Shown here one piece after another: positions 50,192 to 61,772 of a stretch of DNA of 64,000 bases. A program made the position numbers and the translations under genes. A model generated the notes under the pieces. The model was not told the origin of the DNA. It saw nothing but the letters and a program-made list of their open reading frames with translations, and made no database searches. Origin of the DNA: Auanema rhodensis (lineage: Eukaryota; Nematoda; Chromadorea; Rhabditida; Rhabditidae); the NCBI GenBank assembly GCA_964057225.1, contig OZ059894.1, positions 19,188,476-19,252,475 on the forward strand, given 5' to 3'. Position 1 is the stretch's first letter; every line of letters begins with the position of its first letter.

Positions 50192-52297
50192 AAGACGATG
50201 GACAATGTTATTCAACGAAAAAAATTAATTCTTGAGGGTGAAAATCGAGGATATAAGTGTGAACTTATATCAGTTGATATCTCGGTGCATTTTTAAGCTA
50301 GCGCAAATCTGATAACACAGATCGACGCAGCTTAAAAATCCGCATCGAATGCACTATACTACATTGAGAAACGCTTAATACAAAAATTAGTTACGATCGT
50401 TTGAAAAATGATGCATTAGTGTATGTTGAGTTTCCATGTACACTCAACATTGCTTCCAAAAACATTTTGACAAAAATTTTTTCGAAAAATTTCAAAATAA
50501 ATTAGCAAAAAGTAGATGTTTTTAGATTCCATTTTTCAAGGCAAAGACGATGGACAATGTTATTCAACGAAAAAATTAATTCTTCAGGGTGAAAATCGAG
50601 GATATAAGTGTGAACTTATATCAGTTGATATCTCGGTGCATTTTTAAGCTAGCGCAAATCTGATAACACAGATCGACGCAGCTTAAAAATCCGCATCGAA
50701 TGCACTATACTACATTGAGAAACGCTCAATACAAAAATTAGTTATGATCGTTTGAAAAATGATCCATTAGTGTATGTTGAGTTTCCATGTACACTCAACA
50801 TTGCTTCCAAAAACATTTTGACAAAAATGTTTTCGAAAAATTTCAAAATAATTTAGCAAAAAGTAGATGTTTTTAGTTTGCATTTTTCAAGGCAAAGACG
50901 ATGGACAATGTTATTCAACGAAAAAATTAATTCTTGAGGGTGAAAATCGAGGATATAAGTGTGAACTTATATCAGTTGATATCTCGGTGCATTTTTAAGC
51001 TAGCGCAAATCTGATAACACAGATCGACGCAGCTTAAAAATCCGCATCGAATGCACTATACTACATTGAGAAACGCTTAATACAAAAATTAGTTATGATC
51101 GTTTGAAAAATGATGCATTAGTGTATGTTGAGTTTCCATGTACACTCAACATTGCTTCCAAAAACATTTTGACAAAAATTTTTTCGAAAAATTTCAAAAT
51201 AATTTAGCAAAAAGTAGATGTTTTTAGATTCCTTTTTTCAAGGCAAAGACGATGGACAATGTTATTCAACGAAAAAATAATTCTTCAGGGTGAAAATCGA
51301 GGATATAAGTGTGAACTTATATCAGTTGATATCTCGGTGCATTTTTAAGCTAGCGCAAATCTGATAACACAGATCGACGCAGCTTAAAAATCCGCATCGA
51401 ATGCACTATACTACATTGAGAAACGCTCAATACAAAAATTAGTTATGATCGTTTGAAAAATGATCCATTAGTGTATGTTGAGTTTCCATGTACACTCAAC
51501 ATTGCTTCCAAAAACATTTTGACAAAAATTTTTTCGAAAAATTTCAAAATAATTTAGCAAAAAGTAGATGTTTTTAGTTTGCTTTTTTCAAGGCAAAGAC
51601 GATGGACAATGTTATTCAACGAAAAAATTAATTCTTGAGGGTGAAAATCGAGGATATAAGTGTGAACTTATATCAGTTGATATCTCGGTGCATTTTTAAG
51701 CTAGCGCAAATCTGATAACACAGATCGACGCAGCTTAAAAATCCGCATCGAATGCACTATACTACATTGAGAAACGCTTAATACAAAAATTAGTTATAAT
51801 CGTTTGAAAAATGATGCATTAGTGTATGTTGAGTTTCCATGTACACTCAACATTGCTTCCAAAAACATTGTGACAAAAATTTTTTCGAAAAATTTCAAAA
51901 TAAATTAGCAAAAAGTAGATGTTTTTAGAATCCATTTTTCAAGGCAAAGACGATGGACAATGTTATTCAACGAAAAAATTAATTCTTCAGGGTGAAAATC
52001 GAGGATATAAGTATGAACTTATATCAGTTGATATCTCGGTGCATTTTTAAGCTAGCGCAAATCTGATAACACAGATCGACGCAGCTTAAAAATCCGCATC
52101 GAATGCACTATACTACATTGAGAAACGCTTAATACAAAAATTAGTTATGATCGTTTGAAAAATGATGCATTAGTGTATGTTGAGTTTCCATGTACACTCA
52201 ACATTGCTTCCAAAAACATTTTGACAAAAATTTTTTCGAAAAATTTCAAGATAAATTAGCAAAAAGTAGATGTTTTTAGATTCCTTTTTTCAAGGCA
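50192..52297 (+). repeat. 7-monomer duplication, right copy (core units)
   Basis: These six units repeat 47735-49840 at an offset of 2457 bp (7 x 351). Rare single-base indels and substitutions are in the same places, so the duplication is recent relative to the divergence of subtypes. The last two units (51596, 51947) also begin the following 3-mer. Confidence 0.86.
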
Positions 52298-53701
52298 AAG
52301 ACGATGGACAATGTTATTCAACGAAAAAATTAATTTTTCAGGGTGAAAATCGAGGATATAAGTGTGAACTTATATCAGTTGATATCTCGGTGCATTTTTA
52401 AGCTAGCGCAAATCTGATAACACAGATCGACGCAGCTTAAAAATCCGCATCGAATGCACTATACTACATTGAGAAACGCTTGATACAGAAATTAGTTATG
52501 ATCGTTTGAAAAATGATCCATTAGTGTATGTTGAGTTTCCATGTACACTCAACATTGCTTCCAAAAACATTTTGACAAAAATTTTTTCGAAAAATTTCAA
52601 AATAATTTAGCAAAAAGTAGATGTTTTTAGTTTGCATTTTTCAAGGCAAAGACGATGGACAATGTTATTCAACGAAAAAATTAATTCTTGAGGGTGAAAA
52701 TCGAGGATATAAGTGTGAACTTATATCAGTTGATATCTCGGTGCATTTTTAAGCTAGCGCAAATCTGATAACACAGATCGACGCAGCTTAAAAATCCGCA
52801 TCGAATGCACTATACTACATTGAGAAACGCTTAATACAAAAATTAGTTATAATCGTTTGAAAAATGATGCATTAGTGTATGTTGAGTTTCCATGTACACT
52901 CAACATTGCTTCCAAAAACATTGTGACAAAAATTTTTTCGAAAAATTTCAAAATAAATTAGCAAAAAGTAGATGTTTTTAGAATCCATTTTTCAAGGCAA
53001 AGACGATGGACAATGTTATTCAACGAAAAAATTAATTCTTCAGGGTGAAAATCGAGGATATAAGTATGAACTTATATCAGTTGATATCTCGGTGCATTTT
53101 TAAGCTAGCGCAAATCTGATAACACAGATCGACGCAGCTTAAAAATCCGCATCGAATGCACTATACTACATTGAGAAACGCTTAATACAAAAATTAGTTA
53201 TGATCGTTTGAAAAATGATGCATTAGTGTATGTTGAGTTTCCATGTACACTCAACATTGCTTCCAAAAACATTTTGACAAAAATTTTTTCGAAAAATTTC
53301 AAGATAAATTAGCAAAAAGTAGATGTTTTTAGATTCCTTTTTTCAAGGCAAAGACGATGGACAATGTTATTCAACGAAAAAATTAGTTTTTCAGGGTGAA
53401 AATCGAGGATATAAGTGTGAACTTATATCAGTTGATATCTCGGTGCATTTTTAAGCTAGCGCAAATCTGATAACACAGATCGACGCAGCTTAAAAATCCG
53501 CATCGAATGCACTATACTACATTGAGAAACGCTTGATACAGAAATTAGTTATGATCGTTTGAAAAATGATCCATTAGTGTATGTTGAGTTTCCATGTACA
53601 CTCAACATTGCTTCCAAAAACATTTTGACAAAAATTTTTTCGAAAAATTTCAAAATAATTTAGCAAAAAGTAGATGTTTTTAGTTTGCATTTTTCAAGGC
53701 A
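51596..53701 (+). repeat. Two copies of a 3-monomer repeat (1053 bp)
   Basis: Copies are 51596-52648 and 52649-53701. Each has a unit with TTATAATCG and CATTGTGAC, then a unit with AGTATGAAC and CAAGATAAATT, then a unit with TTTTTCAGG, CTTGATACAGAA, GATCCATT and the tail GTTTGCATTTTTC. Copy 2 has a private AAATTAGTTTTTC near 53384. The first two units belong also to the 7-mer duplication, so the 3-mer arose after or together with it. Confidence 0.85.
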
Positions 53702-55805
53702 AAGACGATGGACAATGTTATTCAACGAAAAAATTAATTCTTGAGGGTGAAAATCGAGGATATAAGTGTGAACTTATATCAGTTGATATCTCGGTGCATT
53801 TTTAAGCTAGCGCAAATCTGATAACACAGATCGACGCAGCTTAAAAATCCGCATCGAATGCACTATACTACATTGAGAAACGCTTAATACAAAAATTAGT
53901 TATGATCGTTTGAAAAATGATGCATTAGTGTATGTTGAGTTTCCATGTACACTCAACATTGCTTCCAAAAACATTTTGACAAAAATTTTTTCGAAAAATT
54001 TCAAAATAATTTAGCAAAAAGTAGATGTTTTTAGATTCCTTTTTTCAAGGCAAAGACGATGGACAATGTTATTCAACGAAAAAATAATTCTTCAGGGTGA
54101 AAATCGAGGATATAAGTGTGAACTTATATCAGTTGATATCTCGGTGCATTTTTAAGCTAGCGCAAATCTGATAACACAGATCGACGCAGCTTAAAAATCC
54201 GCATCGAATGCTCTATACTACATTGAGAAACGCTTAATACAAAAATTAGTTACGATCGTTTGAAAAATGATGCATTAGTGTATGTTGAGTTTCCATGTAC
54301 ACTCAACATTGCTTCCAAAAACATTTTGACAAAAATTTTTTCGAAAAATTTCAAAATAAATTAGCAAAAAGTAGATGTTTTTAGATTCCATTTTTCAAGG
54401 CAAAGACGATGGACAATGTTATTCAACGAAAAAATTAATTCTTCAGGGTGAAAATCGAGGATATAAGTGTGAACTTATATCAGTTGATATCTCGGTGCAT
54501 TTTTAAGCTAGCGCAAATCTGATAACACAGATCGACGCAGCTTAAAAATCCGCATCGAATGCACTATACTACATTGAGAAACGCTCAATACAAAAATTAG
54601 TTATGATCGTTTGAAAAATGATCCATTAGTGTATGTTGAGTTTCCATGTACACTCAACATTGCTTCCAAAAACATTTTGACAAAAATTTTTTCGAAAAAT
54701 TTCAAAATAATTTAGCAAAAAGTAAATGTTTTTAGTTTGCTTTTTTCAAGGCAAAGACGATGGACAATGTTATTCAACGAAAAAATTAATTCTTGAGGGT
54801 GAAAATCGAGGATATAAGTGTGAACTTATATCAGTTGATATCTCGGTGCATTTTTAAGCTAGCGCAAATCTGATAACACAGATCGACGCAGCTTAAAAAT
54901 CCGCATCGAATGCACTATACTACATTGAGAAACGCTTAATACAAAAATTAGTTATGATCGTTTGAAAAATGATGCATTAGTGTATGTTGAGTTTCCATGT
55001 ACACTCAACATTGCTTCCAAAAACATTTTGACAAAAATTTTTTCGAAAAATTTCAAAATAATTTAGCAAAAAGTAGATGTTTTTAGATTCCTTTTTTCAA
55101 GGCAAAGACGATGGACAATGTTATTCAACGAAAAAATAATTCTTCAGGGTGAAAATCGAGGATATAAGTGTGAACTTATATCAGTTGATATCTCGGTGCA
55201 TTTTTAAGCTAGCGCAAATCTGATAACACAGATCGACGCAGCTTAAAAATCCGCATCGAATGCACTATACTACATTGAGAAACGCTTAATACAAAATTTA
55301 GTTATAATCGTTTGAAAAATGATGCATTAGTGTATGTTGAGTTTCCATGTACACTCAACATTGCTTCCAAAAACATTGTGACAAAAATTTTTTCGAAAAA
55401 TTTCAAAATAAATTAGCAAAAAGTAGATGTTTTTAGAATCCATTTTTCAAGGCAAAGACGATGGACAATGTTATTCAACGAAAAAATTAATTCTTCAGGG
55501 TGAAAATCGAGGATATAAGTGTGAACTTATATCAGTTGATATCTCGGTGCATTTTTAAGCTAGCGCAAATCTGATAACACAGATCGACGCAGCTTAAAAA
55601 TCCGCATCGAATGCACTATACTACATTGAGAAACGCTTAATACAAAAATTAGTTATGATCGTTTGAAAAATGATGCATTAGTGTATGTTGAGTTTCCATG
55701 TACACTCAACATTGCTTCCAAAAACATTTTGACAAAAATTTTTTCGAAAAATTTCAAGATAAATTAGCAAAAAGTAGATGTTTTTAGATTCCTTTTTTCA
55801 AGGCA
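53702..55805 (+). repeat. Mosaic monomers with recurrent AAAAAATAATTC deletion
   Basis: Six units reuse types from 48.4-52 kb. Units 54053 and 55105 carry the same one-T deletion as 48789 and 51246 but different right parts: TTACGATCG with a CCATTTTTC tail in 54053, and TTATAATCG, CATTGTGAC and AGAATCC in 55105. They are therefore chimeras with a common left part. Private changes are TGCTCTATAC near 54209 and AAAATTTAGTT near 55295. Confidence 0.7.
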
Positions 55806-57560
55806 AAGACGATGGACAATGTTATTCAACGAAAAAATTAATTTTTCAGGGTGAAAATCGAGGATATAAGTGTGAACTTATATCAGTTGATATCTCGGTG
55901 CATTTTTAAGCTAGCGCAAATCTGATAACACAGATCGACGCAGCTTAAAAATCCGCATCGAATGCACTATACTACATTGAGAAACGCTTGATACAGAAAT
56001 TAGTTATGATCGTTTGAAAAATGATCCATTAGTGTATGTTGAGTTTCCATGTACACTCAACATTGCTTCCAAAAACATTTTCACAAAAATTTTTTCGAAA
56101 AATTTCAAAATAATTTAGCAAAAAGTAGATGTTTTTAGATTCCATTTTTCAAGGCAAAGACGATGGACAATGTTATTCAACGAAAAAATTAATTCTTCAG
56201 GGTGAAAATCGAGGATATAAGTGTGAACTTGTATAAGTTGATATCTCGGTGCATTTTTAAGCTAGCGCAAATCTGATAACACAGATCGACGCAGCTTAAA
56301 AATCCGCATCGAATGCACTATACTACATTGAGAAACGCTTAATACAAAAATTAGTTATGATCGTTTGAAAAATGATGCATTAGTGTATGTTGAGTTTCCA
56401 TGTACACTCAACATTGCTTCCAAAAACATTTTGACAAAAATTTTTTCGAAAAATTTCAGAATAATTTAGCAAAAAGTAGATGTTTTTAGATTCCATTTTT
56501 CAAGGCAAAGACGATGGACAATGTTATTCAACGAAAAAATTAATTCTTCAGGGTGAAAATCGAGGATATAAGTGTGACCTTGTATAAGTTGATATCTCGG
56601 TGCATTTTTAAGCTAGCGCAAATCTGATAACAGAGATCGACGCAGCTTAAAAATCCGCATCGAATGCACTATACTACATTGAGAAACGCTTAATACAAAA
56701 ATTAGTTATGATCGTTTGAAATATGATGCATTAGTGTATGTTGAGTTTCCATGTACACTCAACATTGCTTCCAAAAACATTTTCACAAAAATTTTTTCGA
56801 AAAATTTCAAAATAATTTAGCAAAAAGTAGATGTTTTTAGATTCCATTTTTCAAGGCAAAGACGATGGACAATGTTATTCAACGAAAAAATTAATTCTTC
56901 AGGGTGAAAATCGAGGATATAAGTGTGAACTTGTATAAGTTGATATCTCGGTGCATTTTTAAGCTAGCGCAAATCTGATAACACAGATCGACGCAGCTTA
57001 AAAATCCGCATCGAATGCACTATACTACATTGAGAAACGCTTAATACAAAAATTAGTTATGATCGTTTGAAAAATGATGCATTAGTGTATGTTGAGTTTC
57101 CATGTACACTCAACATTGCTTCCAAAAACATTTTGACAAAAATTTTTTCGAAAAATTTCAGAATAATTTAGCAAAAAGTAGATGTTTTTAGATTCCATTT
57201 TTCAAGGCAAAGACGATGGACAATGTTATTCAACGAAAAAATTAATTCTTCAGGGTGAAAATCGAGGATATAAGTGTGAACTTATATCAGTTGATATCTC
57301 GGTGCATTTTTAAGCTAGCGCAAATCTGATAACACAGATCGACGCAGCTTAAAAATCCGCATCGAATGCACTATACTACATTGAGAAACGCTTAATACAA
57401 AAATTAGTTATGATCGTTTGAAAAATGATGCATTAGTGTATGTTGAGTTTCCATGTACACTCAACATTGCTTCCAAAAACATTTTGACAAAAATTTTTTC
57501 GAAAAATTTCAGAATAATTTAGCAAAAAGTAGATGTTTTCAGATTTCTTTTTTCAAGGCA
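55806..57560 (+). repeat. Dimer block with altered hairpin A (ACTTGTATAAG)
   Basis: Units 56157, 56508 and 56859 have ACTTGTATAAGTTG where the consensus has ACTTATATCAGTTG. This breaks both hairpin A and the overlapping palindrome. CATTTTCACAAAA marks 55806 and 56508, and TTTCAGAATAAT marks 56157, 56859 and 57210, giving a 702-bp alternation. Unit 56508 has private GTGACCTT, AACAGAGATC and GAAATATGATG. Confidence 0.78.
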
Positions 57561-57911
57561 AAGACGATGGACAATGTTATTCAACGAAAAAATTAATTCT
57601 TCAGGGTGAAAATCGAGGATATAAGTGTGAACTTATATCAGTTGATATCTCGGTGCATTTTTAAGCTAGCGCAAATCTGATAACACAGATCGACGCAGCT
57701 TAAAAATCCGCATCGAATGCTCTATACTACATTGAGAAACGCTTAATACAAAAATTAGTTATGATCGTTTGAAAAATGATGCATTAGTGTATGTTGAGTT
57801 TCCATGTACACTCAACATTGCTTCCAAAAACATTTTGACAAAAATTTTTTCGAAAAATTTCAAAATAAATTAGCAAAAAGTAGATGTTTTTAGATTCCAT
57901 TTTTCAAGGCA
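57561..57911 (+). repeat. Single transitional monomer
   Basis: This unit follows the tail variant GTTTTCAGATTTC and carries TGCTCTATAC, the same change as in unit 54053, on an otherwise near-consensus background with a CCATTTTTC tail. Confidence 0.65.
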
Positions 57912-60900
57912 AAGACGATGGACAATGTTATTCAACGAAAAAATTAATTCTTCAGGGTGAAAATCGAGGATATAAGTGTGAACTTATATCAGTTGATATC
58001 TCGGTGCATTTTTAAGCTAGCGCAAATCTGATAACACAGATCGAAGCAGCTTAAAAATCCGCATCGAATGCACTATACTACATTGAGAAACGCTTAATAC
58101 AAAAATTAGTTATGATCGTTTGAAAAATGATGCATTAGTGTATGTTGAGTTTCCATGTACACTCAACATTGCTTCCAAAAACATTTTGACAAAAATTTTT
58201 TCGAGAAATTTCAAAATAATTTAGCAAAAAGTAGATGTTTTTAGATTGCTTTTTTCAAGGCAAAGACGATGGACAATGTTATTCAACGAAAAAATTAATT
58301 CTTCAGGGTGAAAATCGAGGATATAAGTGTGAACTTATATCAGTTGATATCTCGGTGCATTTTTAAGCTAGCGCAAATCTGATAACACAGATCGACGCAG
58401 CTCAAAAATCCGCATCGAATGCACTATACTACATTGAGAAACGCTTAATACAAAAATTAGTTATGATCGTTTGAAAAATGATGCATTAGTGTATGTTGAG
58501 TTTCCATGTACACTCAACATTGCTTCCAAAAACATTTTGACAAAAATTTTTTCGAAAAATTTCAAAATAATTTAGCAAAAAGTAGATGTTTTTAGATTGC
58601 TTTTTTCAAGGCAAAGACGATGGACAATGTTATTCAACGAAAAAATTAATTCTTCAGGGTGAAAATCGAGGATATAAGTGTGAACTTATATCAGTTGATA
58701 TCTCGGTGCATTTTTAAGCTAGCGCAAATCTGATAACACAGATCGACGCAGCTTAAAAATCCGCATCGAATGCACTATACTACATTGAGAAACGCTTAAT
58801 ACAAAAATTAGTTATGATCGTTTGAAAAATGATGCATTAGTGTATGTTGAGTTTCCATGTACACTCAACATTGCTTCCAAAAACATTTTGACAAAAATTT
58901 TTTCGAGAAATTTCAAAATAATTTAGCAAAAAGTAGATGTTTTTAGATTGCTTTTTTCAAGGCAAAGACGATGGACAATGTTATTCAACGAAAAAATTAA
59001 TTCTTCAGGGTGAAAATCGAGGATATAAGTGTGAACTTATATCAGTTGATATCTCGGTGCATTTTTAAGCTAGCGCAAATCTGATAACACAGATCGACGC
59101 AGCTCAAAAATCCGCATCGAATGCACTATACTACATTGAGAAACGCTTAATACAAAAATTAGTTATGATCGTTTGAAAAATGATGCATTAGTGTATGTTG
59201 AGTTTCCATGTACACTCAACATTGCTTCCAAAAACATTTTGACAAAAATTTTTTCGAAAAATTTCAAAATAATTTAGCAAAAAGTAGATGTTTTTAGATT
59301 GCTTTTTTCAAGGCAAAGACGATGGACAATGTTATTCAACGAAAAAATTAATTCTTCAGGGTGAAAATCGAGGATATAAGTGTGAACTTATATCAGTTGA
59401 TATCTCGGTGCATTTTTAAGCTAGCGCAAATCTGATAACACAGATCGACGCAGCTTAAAAATCCGCAACGAATGCACTATACTACATTGAGAAACGCTTA
59501 ATACAAAAATTAGTTATGATCGTTTGAAAAATGATGCATTAGTGTATGTTGAGTTTCCATGTACACTCAACATTGCTTCCAAAAACATTTTGACAAAAAT
59601 TTTTTCGAGAAATTTCAAAATAATTTAGCAAAAAGTAGATGTTTTTCGATTGCTTTTTTCAAGGCAAAGACGATGGACAATGTTATTCAACGAAAAAAGT
59701 AATTCTTGAGGGTGAAAATCGAGGATATAAGTGTGAACTTATATCAGTTGATATCTCGGTGCATTTTTAAGCTAGCGCAAATCTGATAACACAGATCGAC
59801 GCAGCTCAAAAATCCGCATCGAATGCACTATACTACATTGAGAAACGCTTAATACAAAAATTAGTTATGATCGTTTGAAAAATGATGCATTAGTGTATGT
59901 TGAGTTTCCATGTACACTCAACATTGCTTCCAAAAACATTTTGACAAAAATTTTTTCGAAAAATTTCAAAATAATTTAGCAAAAAGTAGATGTTTTTAGA
60001 TTGCTTTTTTCAAGGCAAAGACGATGGACAATGTTATTCAACGAAAAAATTAATTCTTCAGGGTGAAAATCGAGGATATAAGTGTGAACTTATATCAGTT
60101 GATATCTCGGTGCATTTTTAAGCTAGCGCAAATCTGATAACACAGATCGACGCAGCTCAAAAATCCGCATCGAATGCACTATACTACATTGAGAAACGCT
60201 TAATACAAAAATTAGTTATGATCGTTTGAAAAATGATGCATTAGTGTATGTTGAGTTTCCATGTACACTCAACATTGCTTCCAAAAACATTTTGACAAAA
60301 ATTTTTTCGAAAAATTTCAAAATAATTTAGCAAAAAGTAGATGTTTTTAGATTGCTTTTTTCAAGGCAAAGACGATGGACAATGTTATTCAACGAAAAAA
60401 TTAATTCTTCAGGGTGAAAATCGAGGATATAAGTGTGAACTTATATCAGTTGATATCTCGGTGCATTTTTAAGCTAGCGCAAATCTGATAACACAGATCG
60501 ACGCAGCTTAAAAATCCGCAACGAATGCACTATACTACATTGAGAAACGCTTAATACAAAAATTAGTTATGATCGTTTGAAAAATGATGCATTAGTGTAT
60601 GTTGAGTTTCCATGTACACTCAACATTGCTTCCAAAAACATTTTGACAAAAATTTTTTCGAGAAATTTCAAAATAATTTAGCAAAAAGTAGATGTTTTTC
60701 GATTGCTTTTTTCAAGGCAAAGACGATGGACAATGTTATTCAACGAAAAAAGTAATTCTTGAGGGTGAAAATCGAGGATATAAGTGTGAACTTATATCAG
60801 TTGATATCTCGGTGCATTTTTAAGCTAGCGCAAATCTGATAACACAGATCGACGCAGCTCAAAAATCCGCATCGAATGCACTATACTACATTGAGAAACG

Positions 60901-61772
60901 CTTAATACAAAAATTAGTTATGATCGTTTGAAAAATGATGCATTAGTGTATGTTGAGTTTCCATGTACACTCAACATTGCTTCCAAAAACATTTTGACAA
61001 AAATTTTTTCGAAAAATTTCAAAATAATTTAGCAAAAAGTAGATGTTTTTAGATTGCTTTTTTCAAGGCAAAGACGATGGACAATGTTATTCAACGAAAA
61101 AATTAATTCTTCAGGGTGAAAATCGAGGATATAAGTGTGAACTTATATCAGTTGATATCTCGGTGCATTTTTAAGCTAGCGCAAATCTGATAACACAGAT
61201 CGACGCAGCTCAAAAATCCGCATCGAATGCACTATACTACATTGAGAAACGCTTAATACAAAAATTAGTTATGATCGTTTGAAAAATGATGCATTAGTGT
61301 ATGTTGAGTTTCCATGTACACTCAACATTGCTTCCAAAAACATTTTGACAAAAATTTTTTCGAAAAATTTCAAAATAATTTAGCAAAAAGTAGATGTTTT
61401 TAGATTGCTTTTTTCAAGGCAAAGACGATGGACAATGTTATTCAACGAAAAAATTAATTCTTCAGGGTGAAAATCGAGGATATAAGTGTGAACTTATATC
61501 AGTTGATATCTCGGTGCATTTTTAAGCTAGCGCAAATCTGATAACACAGATCGACGCAGCTTAAAAATCCGCAACGAATGCACTATACTACATTGAGAAA
61601 CGCTTAATACAAAAATTAGTTATGATCGTTTGAAAAATGATGCATTAGTGTATGTTGAGTTTCCATGTACACTCAACATTGCTTCCAAAAACATTTTGAC
61701 AAAAATTTTTTCGAGAAATTTCAAAATAATTTAGCAAAAAGTAGATGTTTTTCGATTGCTTTTTTCAAGGCA
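57912..61772 (+). repeat. HOR block L: dimers (702 bp) growing into 3-mers (1053 bp)
   Basis: Units 57912, 58614, 59316, 60369 and 61422 carry CGAGAAATTT. Units 58263, 58965, 59667, 60018, 60720 and 61071 carry CAGCTCAAAAATC. From 57912 to 59315 the two kinds alternate at 702 bp. From 59667 the order becomes a 3-mer: GTAATTCTTGAGG with CAGCTC; CAGCTC; CGCAACGAATGC with CGAGAAATTT and the tail GTTTTTCGATTGC. The tail mark falls at 59641, 60694 and 61747, exactly 1053 bp apart. Confidence 0.86.
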
